DNA of 64,000 nucleotides from Frigoribacterium sp. CG_9.8 (GCF_015751965.1 NZ_JADOVH010000008.1:1-64000), one strand, 5' to 3'. Positions 45,358-54,956 are shown, counted from the first letter of the stretch. The notes: a model not told the origin generated them from the sequence alone. Made by a program: numbers and translations.

Positions 45358-46326
45358 GTGAGCGACATTGACACGGACACGGACACGGACACGGACACGG
45401 ACACTGATGCATCCATCGTCGTCGAGAATGTGGCGCGCGCATTCGGCGAGGTGCAGGCCGTGCGCGATGCCAGTTTTGTTGCCGGGCCCGGCACAGTGAC
45501 CGCCCTGATCGGACCCAACGGCTCGGGGAAGACCACTCTGCTGCTCATGCTCGCCTCGCTGCTGCGACCTGATGTCGGGCAGATCCGCATCGCTGGATTC
45601 GATCCGGTTACCGACACCGCTGCGGTGCGATCCCGACTCGGTTGGATGCCCGACCTGCTCGGATCGTGGAACGCCCTCACCGTGCGCGCCACCCTCGAAA
45701 CCACCGCTCGCCTGTATCGGATGGATACGGCAAGCGCCGCTGCCCGCGCCACTGAACTGATTTTACTGGTGGGACTCGAGCAACTCGCCGCCCAGCCGAC
45801 CCGGGTGCTCTCGCGCGGCCAGAAACAGCGGCTCAGTCTCGCTCGGGCGCTCGTGCATGACCCGGCGGTGCTGCTGCTCGACGAGCCGGCGTCGGGGCTG
45901 GATCCCCAGGCTCGCGTCGATCTGCGCCAGCTGGTGCGGCGAGTGGCCTCGGAGGGCAAGGCCGTGCTGATCTCCAGCCACGAGCTTGCAGAACTCGATG
46001 AGATGGCGGATGGAGCCGTATATCTGCAGGGAGGTGTCACGGCCAGTGTGGAGAGTGTCACGCGCACCAGATCCACGGCGAGACCCTGGCGCATTCGGGC
46101 GGTGGATCGTGCCGCGCTCACGTCAGCGCTTCTCGCCGCCGGAGTGGATGCCGGTGCGATCGTCGTCGACCGGGACGAACTGCTTGTACCGCTGCAGGGT
46201 GAAGCCGCAGCATCCGCTCTGCTCACGGCGCTCGTTGGTTCGGGTGTGGCGATCAGCACCTTCGCGCCGGCTGTTGGTGAGCTCGAACACACCTACCTCG
46301 ACCTGAACCGAGGTGGTGGCGAATGA
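45358..46326 (+). CDS. ABC transporter ATP-binding protein
   Basis: A 322-residue ATPase starting with GTG after a TAAGTT box. The first 17 residues are (DT)n from a GACACG hexamer repeat. Walker A is GPNGSGKTT, the signature is LSRGQKQRLSLARAL, Walker B is VLLLDEPASGLDP, followed by the H-loop SSHELAELD. The C-terminal 100 residues form a regulatory domain (LLAAGVDAGAIVVDRDELLV). It overlaps the permease gene by 4 bp; the two form an ABC-2-type exporter of unknown substrate. Confidence 0.93.
   Translation: MSDIDTDTDTDTDTDTDASIVVENVARAFGEVQAVRDASFVAGPGTVTALIGPNGSGKTTLLLMLASLLRPDVGQIRIAGFDPVTDTAAVRSRLGWMPDLLGSWNALTVRATLETTARLYRMDTASAAARATELILLVGLEQLAAQPTRVLSRGQKQRLSLARALVHDPAVLLLDEPASGLDPQARVDLRQLVRRVASEGKAVLISSHELAELDEMADGAVYLQGGVTASVESVTRTRSTARPWRIRAVDRAALTSALLAAGVDAGAIVVDRDELLVPLQGEAAASALLTALVGSGVAISTFAPAVGELEHTYLDLNRGGGE
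45370..45408 (+). repeat. GACACG hexamer repeat at the start of the ABC ATPase gene
   Basis: Six near-identical hexamers (GACACG, the last GACACT) encode alternating Asp and Thr directly behind the start codon. A change of copy number would keep the frame and alter only the N-terminal tail length. Confidence 0.9.
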
Positions 46327-47399
46327 AAGACTTCTTCGCCGGTGTCGGCGTGATCGTGTCGCTCGAACTGCGCCAGCGGGTGCGTGGTCGGGCCTGGTAC
46401 GTGCTGCTCGGAGTATTCGTTGCGCTCATCGCCATCGTGACGATACTGCTGTCGATCGCGCTCGGGACTAACCAGGCGGAGTCCACCAGCGGTGGGGCAA
46501 TCTTCTCCACGATCATCTATTTCGTGCTGCTGCTCGGCACGCTGGTGGCACCCGCGCTCGGTGGTAACGCAATCAACGGCGATCGGGATGCCGGCACTCT
46601 CGCCACCACCCAGATCACCCTCATCACCACTGGCCAGATCGTGATCGGCAAGTTTCTCGCGGCATGGATCACCGCCTTCGGTTTCCTGGCCGTGTCAGTG
46701 CCATTTCTGATCTACGCATCCCTGCTCGGCGGCCTGAGTGGTGGGGCGATCGTGGTGTCGATTCTCGTGCTCGCGGTGGAGCTCGGTGTGGTCTCCGCAC
46801 TCGGTGTCGGGCTGTCGGGTGTGCTGAATCGTCCGCTGTTCTCGATCGTGGCGACCTATCTCGCAGTTGCCGCGCTCAGTATCGGTACCCTCATCGCGTT
46901 CGCGCTCGGCGGGCTGGTGATGCAGTCGGAGCAGACCATCACGACGACAGCTGGTGTTACGTTCGACGAGAACGGGCGAGCCACCAGCTGTGCACCCGGA
47001 GACGTCCAGTTCACGAAAGCGCCGCGATTCGACTACTTCTGGGGAGTGCTGGTTACCAACCCCTATGTGCTGCTTGCGGATGCTGTGCCCACCAACTTCG
47101 ACTCGCGCGGCAACGTGACCGATCTGTTCGGCGGTATCAAGGCTGGCGTCCGTATGGCGCAGATCGCTCCACCGGCCACGGTGACCTATGACGCGTGCGG
47201 AGCGGATGCGAACAACGGCAGTGGCAGCGGCAGCGGCACTGCGTACCCCACGGCGCAGGAGCTGATCGCATCGACCGTGCCCGGCTGGGCTGTCGGGTTG
47301 CTCATCCAACTGGGTCTCGCGGCGGCGGCTCTCGCCGGAGCGGTAGCACGCACCAGGACCCCGGCTGGTCGGCTCTCGCGGGGTAGTCGCATCGCCTGA
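46323..47399 (+). CDS. ABC-2-type transporter permease
   Basis: A 358-residue membrane protein with an N-terminal ABC-2 signature (LELRQRVRGRAWYVLLGVFV), a DRDAGTLATTQITLITTGQI coupling segment and six predicted membrane helices. An extracytoplasmic region of about 120 residues lies between the fifth and last helix (ITTTAGVTFDENGRATSCAP, DYFWGVLVTNPYVL). Start overlaps the ATPase stop. It would form the pore of a homodimeric or heteromeric exporter. Confidence 0.9.
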   Translation: MKDFFAGVGVIVSLELRQRVRGRAWYVLLGVFVALIAIVTILLSIALGTNQAESTSGGAIFSTIIYFVLLLGTLVAPALGGNAINGDRDAGTLATTQITLITTGQIVIGKFLAAWITAFGFLAVSVPFLIYASLLGGLSGGAIVVSILVLAVELGVVSALGVGLSGVLNRPLFSIVATYLAVAALSIGTLIAFALGGLVMQSEQTITTTAGVTFDENGRATSCAPGDVQFTKAPRFDYFWGVLVTNPYVLLADAVPTNFDSRGNVTDLFGGIKAGVRMAQIAPPATVTYDACGADANNGSGSGSGTAYPTAQELIASTVPGWAVGLLIQLGLAAAALAGAVARTRTPAGRLSRGSRIA

Positions 47400-47412
47400 G
47401 TTGCTGGCTGGC

Positions 47413-48876
47413 TCAGGTGGCGGCCGGCTGCGGGTCGGCTGTGCCGGCATCCGGAGCCTCTGCCAGCAAGGCGGGCGTCCGCGGCATCGCGAATGCCGCG
47501 GCGACAGTTGCGATCGCCGCAATCGCCACGGCGATGAACACCGCACCGGATGCCGCCTCCACAGTCGACGGCACCTTCTCGCTGCCACCGGTCGAGGCGA
47601 AAATACTGTTGGCAATCGCCCCGAAGATGGCTACACCGAGTGCACTGCCGATGGATCGCGAGAAGAGATTGGTACCGGTGACGACACCTCGCTCGTTCCA
47701 CTGCACGCTCGCTTGCGCGGCGATGAGACTCGGGGTCGCGACAAGTCCCATGCCGAGTCCGACGACGAAACAGCTCGTCGCCACGAGCGCGATACTCGGA
47801 GACTGGCTGGTGAGGGCGAGCACGAGGGTGCCGGTGACCGCCACGGCCATGCCGATCAGCACCGTGGTTCGAAAGCCGATGCGCAGATAAAGCCGACCCG
47901 ATAGCGAGGCTGCGATGGGCCATCCGATGGTCAGCGCGGCGAGCGCAAGTCCGGCAACGAGCGGCGGGGCCCCGATCGAACGCTCGAGGTAGGTGGGCAC
48001 ATAGGAGGTGAGCCCGATGAGCACCGCGCCGACCCCCAGCGAGATGAACGCGGTGGTGAGCAGCAGCCGGCGAGAGAAGACCCACAGCGGCAGCACCGGT
48101 TCGGCTGCAAACTTTTCGGCGATCACGAATCCGGCGAGCAGAATGCCACCGAGCGCGAAGGCACCGATGCTCTGCGGAGAGTTCCACGCCCAGACCTGGC
48201 CGCCCTCGAGCACCGCGAGAATGATCAGGCTGAGGGATGCCGTGAGCAGGGCGGCTCCGAGGTAATCGACCGTGTGCTTTTTACGCTCGACCTTCTCGTG
48301 GAATACCCGCACCAACAGCACCAGCGCGAGTATGCAGAGCGGCACGTTCACGAAAAAGATCCAGCGCCAGGACAAAAATTGTGAGAACAGACCGCCGAGG
48401 GTCGGTCCGACGACGGAGGACACTGCCCAGACACTCGCGAGGTATCCCTGCGTCTTCGCTCGTTCGGCGACCGTGTAAATGTCTCCCGCGATCGTGATGG
48501 CCATGGGCTGCACTGCTCCCGCGCCGAGACCCTGGATGGCCCGGAAAGCGATGAGGGCTGGCATGCTCCACGCGAAACCGCAGAGGATCGATCCGAGCAG
48601 GAAAAGACCGACGCCGATGAGGATGATCGGCTTGCGTCCCAGGGTGTCGGAGAGCTTTGCGTATACCGGCACGGAGACTGCCTGGGCGAGCAGGTAGATG
48701 GAAAACAGCCACGGGAATGCGGAGAAGCCGCCGATGTCGCCGACGATGGACGGCACCGCCGTTGCGAGGATGGTGGAGTCAATCGCCACGAGCCCGGTCG
48801 TCACCATCAGCGCGATGAGGATCGGTCCGCGTTCGGAGCGAAATCCGACGTCGAGGGTGTTCGTCGGGGAGGCCAT
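47413..48876 (-). CDS. MFS multidrug exporter, EmrB/QacA type (DHA2)
   Basis: A 487-residue transporter with 14 predicted helices. Helix 1 region IALMVTTGLVAIDSTILATA has the DxT motif of DHA2 drug/H+ antiporters; KLSDTLGRKPIILIGVGLFL is motif A; FRAIQGLGAGAVQPMAITIA and VVGPTLGGLFSQFLSWRWIF (motif C, GPxxGG) follow. I prefer the ATG at 48876; an in-frame ATG about 48 bp upstream is possible. The upstream region is packed with simple repeats. Substrate unknown. Confidence 0.92.
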   Translation of the reverse strand: MASPTNTLDVGFRSERGPILIALMVTTGLVAIDSTILATAVPSIVGDIGGFSAFPWLFSIYLLAQAVSVPVYAKLSDTLGRKPIILIGVGLFLLGSILCGFAWSMPALIAFRAIQGLGAGAVQPMAITIAGDIYTVAERAKTQGYLASVWAVSSVVGPTLGGLFSQFLSWRWIFFVNVPLCILALVLLVRVFHEKVERKKHTVDYLGAALLTASLSLIILAVLEGGQVWAWNSPQSIGAFALGGILLAGFVIAEKFAAEPVLPLWVFSRRLLLTTAFISLGVGAVLIGLTSYVPTYLERSIGAPPLVAGLALAALTIGWPIAASLSGRLYLRIGFRTTVLIGMAVAVTGTLVLALTSQSPSIALVATSCFVVGLGMGLVATPSLIAAQASVQWNERGVVTGTNLFSRSIGSALGVAIFGAIANSIFASTGGSEKVPSTVEAASGAVFIAVAIAAIATVAAAFAMPRTPALLAEAPDAGTADPQPAAT

Positions 48877-48930
48877 TGCAGGTGCAAGCGCCACGTGTGC
48901 CGCGGCATTCCCGATGACGTGCATTTGGTG

Positions 48931-48977
48931 GCAGGTTGCAGGGTTGCAGGGTTGCAGGGTTACAGGGTTGCAGGGTT
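48931..48977. repeat. GCAGGGTT octamer tandem repeat
   Basis: Five to six 8-bp units (GCAGGGTT at 48938, 48946, 48954 and 48970, with one ACAGGGTT) form a non-coding microsatellite upstream of the MFS gene. On the minus strand it falls 55-100 bp before the start codon. Confidence 0.9.
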
Positions 48978-48991
48978 GCTCGGCTGTTCGC

Positions 48992-49036
48992 ACACGCACA
49001 CGCCACGCACACGCACACGCACACGCACACGCGCAC
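48992..49036. repeat. CACACG-type hexamer repeat
   Basis: An alternating purine/pyrimidine stretch of CACACG/ACACGC units, with one break, in the 3' flank of the DUF222 gene. Such stretches can adopt Z-DNA. Confidence 0.85.
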
Positions 49037-49044
49037 GTGTACGA

Positions 49045-50751
49045 TCAGCGCGACAGGGACCAATCGTTCCCTCGTGCGGGATTCGGCAATCTGGGGTCGG
49101 GCAGTTTTCCGCCTCGACGCGGGGTTAGGGTGGCGTCGATGCTGCTCGGTGGCACGAACCATGGCACGTTGTCGATGACCCGAATTCCCCAGCGGTCTCG
49201 ATGGACCGTGTGATGATGTCGGGAGCACACTGTAATTGCGTTGTCCAGATTCGTGAGCCCGCCCTCGGTCCACCATTCGATATGGTGAGCCTCGGTGTGG
49301 GTGGGTGGAGCTTCGCAGCCGGGGAACGCGCATCCGCCGTCCCGCTCGGTGATCGCGAGACGCTGTGCTCGGCTGAATAGACGGCGACGCGTGCCCAGGT
49401 CGAGAACTTCGCTGTCGCCTCCGAGTACTTCCGGGATGATTTCGGCATCCGCTGCCATGATTCGCGCAGTACCAGCGGAGATCGGTGTTTCGATGCCGTC
49501 GATGTAGGCGGCGCCGAGGCCGGTGATGAGTTGTTCGAGGGACATCCGCACCACGATGCTCGTCGCCCGGACCGGAATTTCGGTGTTGGTGCAGGCGATG
49601 CCGTGACGCGCGAGCTGCACGATGCTTTCGGCCGCGATCTGCCCGAGACTGCGAGTATCTTCGAGCACTTCCACGAACGCATCGCGTCCGCAAGCGTCGT
49701 TCAGAGCCGCATCGCTCGTTGCCGCGTCGTTCTCTATGCCATCACTTCCTGGACCATCACTGCCTGGACCATCACTGCCTGGACCATCGAACCGCGGACG
49801 CCGGATAGTGGCACCGACATACCCGTCGATCACGGCATCCAGATAGGCAGCGGCCACCGGATCCGCATCGAGAACGTATCGCTTCATGCCGTTCGCGCGC
49901 ACGAATCTGTGGAGTGAGGTCAGCTGCGTGAGGGCCTTTTCGCGAGGTTCGACGCCGTCGACATCGAGCGCGTCACGCCAGCGTGCGGCAAGTTTGCGCA
50001 CCTGATCCGCCGGGTTTTGCTGAGCAAATTCGACCAGCAGCTTTTCGGCGACCGCAAAGTTCTCTCTCGTCTCCGCGTCGGTGTGCGCCAGATTGTGCGC
50101 CAGATTATTCGCCGTATTATTCGCCAGGGCGCCAGCCCGTGAGCCGGCCTCATCCAGCGCCGAGATGATCGCGCTGGCAGAATCCACGGGGATATTCAGA
50201 TTCTCGAATGCCTCGCGCACTCGCTCATAGGGAGCCGGCAGCTGTTCACCAAGCAGCGTGGTGCGTTCGGTGATTCCGCGGGCGACCCGGCAGATATGAA
50301 GAGCTTCGTGAATCGAGATCAGTCCGATTTCGGCGATCGAATCGGCGACATCGCGATCCGCTCGCCGCGCAGCAATGCGTGCACCGATTCCTGCGCTCGC
50401 AGTCGCTTCGGTTATCTCGAGCGAGACAGATGCCAGGTGCACCAGCTCCGCATCATTCTGTCGCCGACGTGCGAATGCCTCGGCATAGGATTCGGCGAGC
50501 GCCGTGCTTTCTTCGTCACGCTCGAATGCCCCGTTGCGGTTGCAGGCGAAGCCAATTCCGGGGCGACCCCACTCCCCCGAACCCGGCTCCGTTCCGGGGC
50601 CATCGGGCACGGGCGCTGACGCTGACGCTGACGCTGACGCTGACGCTGACGCTGGCGCTAAGACGGGTTCCGCGGACGCTGAAGCGGGCGACGCGGCGTA
50701 CCACGCCGCGGGCTGCTCGAGAAGCGTTGCGGATGGGGGATTCATACTCAT
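49045..50751 (-). CDS. DUF222 / 13E12-repeat HNH endonuclease family protein
   Basis: A 568-residue protein. It starts MSMNPPSATLLEQPAAWYAA with a tail of alternating Ala/Ser coded by a GACGCT repeat. The DUF222 region runs over residues 90-430 (LISIHEALHICRVARGITER, FAQQNPADQVRKLAARWRDA, RFVRANGMKRYVLDADPVAA). The C-terminal HNH domain is RRRLFSRAQRLAITERDGGC, CEAPPTHTEAHHIEWWTEGG and LTNLDNAITVCSRHHHTVHR. These are abundant in actinobacteria and often multiply; function is not settled. A SDGPGSDGPGSDG repeat lies near residue 340. Confidence 0.9.
   Translation of the reverse strand: MSMNPPSATLLEQPAAWYAASPASASAEPVLAPASASASASASASAPVPDGPGTEPGSGEWGRPGIGFACNRNGAFERDEESTALAESYAEAFARRRQNDAELVHLASVSLEITEATASAGIGARIAARRADRDVADSIAEIGLISIHEALHICRVARGITERTTLLGEQLPAPYERVREAFENLNIPVDSASAIISALDEAGSRAGALANNTANNLAHNLAHTDAETRENFAVAEKLLVEFAQQNPADQVRKLAARWRDALDVDGVEPREKALTQLTSLHRFVRANGMKRYVLDADPVAAAYLDAVIDGYVGATIRRPRFDGPGSDGPGSDGPGSDGIENDAATSDAALNDACGRDAFVEVLEDTRSLGQIAAESIVQLARHGIACTNTEIPVRATSIVVRMSLEQLITGLGAAYIDGIETPISAGTARIMAADAEIIPEVLGGDSEVLDLGTRRRLFSRAQRLAITERDGGCAFPGCEAPPTHTEAHHIEWWTEGGLTNLDNAITVCSRHHHTVHRDRWGIRVIDNVPWFVPPSSIDATLTPRRGGKLPDPRLPNPARGNDWSLSR
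50615..50650 (-). repeat. Six GCTGAC hexamers in the DUF222 gene 5' end
   Basis: The plus strand has GCTGAC six times without interruption (50615-50650), coding Ala/Ser alternation in the N-terminal tail. The pure repeat is prone to slippage. Confidence 0.92.
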
Positions 50752-50766
50752 TACTATGCCACACAA

Positions 50767-51573
50767 GTACCGATATTACAAACATAATATGCTTCTGACC
50801 AGCACTTTCTGTGGATAAGTGCTCTTACCACGCCCCTGTGGAGGAGAGGATACCGGGACCCGTCGAGAAGGTGGTTGGGATATGACTTTTCTCGTCACGC
50901 TGTCACGAGTACGCGGATCTCGACGAGCTGAAGTGGCGACCGGGTGCGTCCCACACCGGCACTACACGACCCCGGGCGCACCACACACCGGCACCACCGC
51001 GGGAAGCCGGCAAACGCAGCTACTTCTCGGAAAGCTCGATGCTGGAGCTGACCGTCATGAACAACCCGATCGAGGTCATCGACGAGCCGGTGATCCTCCG
51101 CGAACTGACCACCGCCTGAACTAGAATCACCGACCCGCACGGTGTTGAGAAACTCCACTACTCAGCAGGACGCGACCTGACCGAATCTGCTGAGCACGGA
51201 CTCAAGCGTCATCCGCACCACAGTCGTGGTTACGCGGGTTGGAATCTTCGGGTTCGTACAGTCGCTGCCGTGCGGGGCGAGCTCGAAGATTGCCTTGGCC
51301 CCGAGCTGGGCGATAGCGTGCTGGTCCGGGAATTCAAGCATCTTTCCGCACCGCATTTTTCAGCGTCGCACCTTTCGCACCGCACCTTTCGCACCGCTCG
51401 GATCAGCGCCTTACAAGCGGCGCAACCTAATAAACGGACCGCCGCATCATGGGATCGTCGCAGACGTCACCACCCCCGAACGGGCGATAGACCAGTTTCT
51501 GTTATTCCGCGAGGATAGGTCGAAGAATGAGCCAGCGGGCATCAGCCGGGCCATCACGTTCAGGGGAATGACG
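50767..51573. other. Gap with a DUF222 remnant and possible decayed reading frames
   Basis: Besides the DUF222 fragment at 51162-51356 there is a plus-strand frame ending at 51120 (SMLELTVMNNPIEVIDEPVI with LRELTTA) that looks protein-like but has no start region; I cannot identify it. AGGGG (51562-51566) is the ribosome binding site of the next gene. Confidence 0.4.
51162..51356 (-). pseudogene. Fragment of a second DUF222/13E12 gene
   Basis: The translation IAQLGAKAIFELAPHGSDCT and RVTTTVVRMTLESVLSRFGQ matches IAAESIVQLARHGIACTNTE and RATSIVVRMSLEQLITGLGA of the gene at 49045. It covers only about 50 residues without the HNH part. It therefore marks a decayed or recombined paralogue. Confidence 0.8.
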
Positions 51574-53670
51574 ATGTCTGCAGGTCACTCGGCGTCCGGC
51601 GAGGCCGCCCGATATTTGGCCGAAGCGGAAGCTGCCGAATACGCGTCCATGAAGGCGCGCCAGATGTACCGGAACTACTCGGCAGGGGCTGCCGGAGAAC
51701 GCTCACTTGCCGGCCTGATGGAGCCTCTCCTCGAGCAGGATTACCACGTCCTTGCCGACCGCGCGTGGCCGGGGTCGCGCACGGCAAATGTCGACTTCAT
51801 CGTGGTCGGGCCGTCTGGCGTCTTCCTCATCGACGCCAAAGCGTGGACACAGGTGAGCATTCACAACGGTCGCGTGTTCCAGGGACAGGATGATGTCGCC
51901 GAGAGATTCGAAAACTTCGGGTCGCTGCGCGAGATCACCGAGAGCACCCTTGCCGACGTGGGCATCGCACCCGGTGAGATCAGGGTGGCGGCGATCTTTA
52001 TGGGCAATGGAGGCGTCAGGAGCGAAGGCGTGCAGACACAACGGCTGCGGGGTGAGGCATCCGGTGTCGACCTCGTGAGTGAGGATCTGGCCATCCGCTA
52101 TCTGCTCGATCGCGGAACGCGACTTCGACCCGTGCAGATTCATGCCGCTCGTGCCGCGCTTGAGGTGCTTTTTCCGCCGATTGTCGCTCGCGCCCATGCG
52201 GTCGAGCTGACACTGGTCGAGCCGGTTATCGAAACGAGCTACGACGATGCGCTGATCACACTCCAAGAGATCGAAGATGCTCTGCTCTGTAGCATCATGG
52301 TGAAGCCGATCGAAGAATGGATGGCTTTTCTCCACCCCGATCAGGCTCGACTCGCCCGCCGATCGTTCAACGGCCCATCCCGCATTCGTGGTGCTGCTGG
52401 CACGGGCAAGACCGTTGTCGGGCTGCATCGTGCCGCATACATCGCCCGCACGAGGCCGGGTACCGTGCTCGTCACTACGTTCGTGCGCACGCTCCCGGCG
52501 GTGCTGTCGTCATTGATGCAGCGGATGGCTCCTGAAGTGGTTGATCGGATCGAATTCTGCGGCATCCATGCGTTTGCACTCAACCTTCTGCGCGAGCGCG
52601 GAGTCGGCACCCATCTTGATTCCGCCAAAGCAAGCCTCGCTTTCGATTGCGCCTGGCGCACCGCCGGGCTGAACACCGAGCTCGCGCGCATTGACAGTGA
52701 TCAGAACTATTGGCGCGACGAGATCCTCAGCGTGATCAAGGGACGCGGCCTCACGAAGTTCGAACACTATGCCGCCCTCTCCCGGATCGGCCGGAAGCGC
52801 GGGCTGAACGGCGCCCAGCGGTATGCGGTCTGGCAACTGCACGGCGCGTACCATTTCGCGCTACGCGAGGCGCAGGTTCACGACTTCGCCGACATCATCC
52901 TGCTCGCCGAGCAGTCGTTGAAGAAGACACCGCTCGAGGGATACAGTGCGGTTGTCGTGGATGAAGCTCAGGATCTTTCCTGCGCAATGATCCGCATGCT
53001 GCACAGCATCGCTGGCGACCGACCCGACGGTCTCAACCTCATCGGCGACGGCCAACAGACGATCTACCCTGGCGGTTACACGCTCGCGGAGGCGAACATC
53101 TCGATCGCCGGCCGAGGCGTGATCATGACCAAGAACTACCGAAACACGATCGAGATCGCGGACCTCGCCCTGTCCCGGGTCGCCGGTGACGAGTTCGTCG
53201 ATATCGAGGGCGCGCCCTCCACTGCGGATGTCACCTCCGAGGTGGTGCGGCACGGCGCGCGACCGGAGGTGACGCGCTTCACCTCGCGTGCTGGTCATGA
53301 CCGTTCGCTGATCGAACATGAGCGGAGCCTCCTTCGCGCCGGAGTGCACCTGGGGGACATCGGAATCCTCACCCCCACCAAATCCGCCGCCGGCGATGTC
53401 AGCAAGGCGCTTGCTGCGGCCGGCCTCAAGTCGATCGAGCTGCTCGCCTACGACGGCACGCCGGTTGAGGCGATCAAGGTGGGCACGATCAAGCGCGCAA
53501 AAGGCCATGAGTTCAAGCAGGTGCTGGTGGTGCGCACTCCCCCGCGGCTGTTCGAGCCGGCGCCGGTCTCCGAGGACTCAACCGAGACGGAGCGGCGCGA
53601 GCTCGATCGGCGAGAGTTGTACGTGGCGATGACCCGGGCGCGGGATGGGTTGTGGGTGGGGGTTGCTTAG
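51574..53670 (+). CDS. NERD-domain nuclease fused to an SF1 (UvrD/Rep-type) helicase
   Basis: A 698-residue protein. I chose the ATG at 51574, which has AGGGG at proper distance; the frame extends upstream without start signals. Residues 35-160 form a NERD domain (AAGERSLAGLMEPLL, ANVDFIVVGPSGVFLIDAKA), a relative of Mrr-type nucleases. The SF1 helicase follows: RGAAGTGKTVVGLHRAAYIA (Walker A near residue 280), YSAVVVDEAQDLSCAMIRML, GDGQQTIYPGG, KNYRNTIEIADLAL and RAKGHEFKQVLVV, YVAMTRARDGLWV. NERD-helicases occur in DNA repair and in phage defence (Nhi-type); a defence role is inferred from the SRA-HNH neighbour. Confidence 0.85.
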   Translation: MSAGHSASGEAARYLAEAEAAEYASMKARQMYRNYSAGAAGERSLAGLMEPLLEQDYHVLADRAWPGSRTANVDFIVVGPSGVFLIDAKAWTQVSIHNGRVFQGQDDVAERFENFGSLREITESTLADVGIAPGEIRVAAIFMGNGGVRSEGVQTQRLRGEASGVDLVSEDLAIRYLLDRGTRLRPVQIHAARAALEVLFPPIVARAHAVELTLVEPVIETSYDDALITLQEIEDALLCSIMVKPIEEWMAFLHPDQARLARRSFNGPSRIRGAAGTGKTVVGLHRAAYIARTRPGTVLVTTFVRTLPAVLSSLMQRMAPEVVDRIEFCGIHAFALNLLRERGVGTHLDSAKASLAFDCAWRTAGLNTELARIDSDQNYWRDEILSVIKGRGLTKFEHYAALSRIGRKRGLNGAQRYAVWQLHGAYHFALREAQVHDFADIILLAEQSLKKTPLEGYSAVVVDEAQDLSCAMIRMLHSIAGDRPDGLNLIGDGQQTIYPGGYTLAEANISIAGRGVIMTKNYRNTIEIADLALSRVAGDEFVDIEGAPSTADVTSEVVRHGARPEVTRFTSRAGHDRSLIEHERSLLRAGVHLGDIGILTPTKSAAGDVSKALAAAGLKSIELLAYDGTPVEAIKVGTIKRAKGHEFKQVLVVRTPPRLFEPAPVSEDSTETERRELDRRELYVAMTRARDGLWVGVA

Positions 53671-53738
53671 TGCGTCCATCGGGCTCGCCCGATCATGAAT
53701 ATCGAAGTTTCCCTTACATTGAGCGAAGGAGGGGTTTC

Positions 53739-54629
53739 ATGTCAAGGTTTTTTGGTACGCCGGATACCGTGCGAGTGGGACAGCCGTTCATCGACCGCAG
53801 GGAGCTTCATGAGCTTCACGTCCATCGCCCGCTTCAAGCGGGGATTTCTGGCACGAGAGCTGAAGGTGCTGATTCAATTGTTGTGTCGGGAGGATACGTC
53901 GATGACGAGGATCACGGTGACTGGATCATCTATACCGGCCACGGTGGAAACGATTCGAACACCAGGCGCCAGATTGACCATCAATCCATCGATGCTCCTG
54001 GGAACGCGGGGCTGATAACCAGCCGCGCGGAAGGCCTACCCGTTCGCGTGATCCGCGGCCGACACTCGGGCTCGCCGTATGCGCCCCTCAGCGGCTATGT
54101 GTACGCCGGGCTATTCGAGGTCACCGATTATTGGATCCGTAGAGGGCGTGATGGATTCGACATTGTCAGATTCAAGTTAGATCGATTACCCGAGCAAGCT
54201 CCATTAGTGACCCGTGAAGCCCCCGATCCAGACCCGGCCTATGCGACCACGACGGTTTCACGGCGCATTCGCGACACCGCACTTTCGCGGGAGATCAAGA
54301 AGATCTACGAACACCACTGCCAAATTTGCGATGAGGTGATCCCTGGCGCTGACGGCCGCGCCTACTCAGAAGGTGCCCATGTAAAGCCCCTGGGGAGGCC
54401 CCATATCGGGAAGGACTCTCTCGACAACCTCCTCTGTCTATGCCCTAATCACCACACGGAACTTGACCTCGGCGGAATGGTTATATTGGATAATTTCTCA
54501 GTCGCCCGCACCTTGGATCTGAAACCGTTCGCAGAAGTCGCCTTCAAGCGGCATCATCGCCTGGACCTGGAGAACGCCCGATATCAGCGCAGGTTTTGGA
54601 CCCGGGAGGCTTCTGCCGCATCGCCTTAG
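53739..54629 (+). CDS. SRA (YDG)-HNH endonuclease, candidate type IV restriction enzyme
   Basis: A 296-residue protein with a strong ribosome binding site (GAAGGAGGGG). Residues 15-165 form the SRA/YDG domain that flips out modified cytosine: VHRPLQAGISGTRAEGADSI, GDWIIYTGHGGNDSNT, DAPGNAGLITSRAEGLPVRV and YAPLSGYVYAGLFEVTDYW. Residues 215-265 form an HNH domain: YEHHCQICDEVIPGADGRAY, EGAHVKPLGRPHIGKDSLDN and LLCLCPNHHTELDLGG. This is the arrangement of modification-dependent enzymes such as ScoMcrA/TagI types. It would cut DNA carrying methylated or hydroxymethylated cytosine. Confidence 0.92.
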   Translation: MSRFFGTPDTVRVGQPFIDRRELHELHVHRPLQAGISGTRAEGADSIVVSGGYVDDEDHGDWIIYTGHGGNDSNTRRQIDHQSIDAPGNAGLITSRAEGLPVRVIRGRHSGSPYAPLSGYVYAGLFEVTDYWIRRGRDGFDIVRFKLDRLPEQAPLVTREAPDPDPAYATTTVSRRIRDTALSREIKKIYEHHCQICDEVIPGADGRAYSEGAHVKPLGRPHIGKDSLDNLLCLCPNHHTELDLGGMVILDNFSVARTLDLKPFAEVAFKRHHRLDLENARYQRRFWTREASAASP

Positions 54630-54956
54630 CTTCTGCAACAAGTCCACCTGAGCGGTGTTGCCAGCCAAGATGAACCTGCCCACGAATTGAGGACCCTGAC
54701 AAGCCCTCGAAGAAAAGCTCGTAAAGCCGACCTCGAATTCGGTATCTCAACACTGCCGACATTTAACTTCGCCTAAGCCGCACGAACACACGACATTCGC
54801 ATCGAGAAAGACAGGAAGCGGACTTGTGCGATTTCGCAGCGAAAAGACGCAGAATGCGCTCGGATCGCCAGACCGGGGTTGGCCGTCCCGGCGGTCCGGC
54901 GCCTCGTGATTTCGCGGACAATCTGGGACCGCGTTCGTAGGGTGACGGATGGTAAA
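54630..54956. other. Gap between the SRA-HNH gene and vapC, no gene seen
   Basis: No frame here has coding character. The middle has lower GC. I see no clear hairpin or promoter. Confidence 0.5.
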
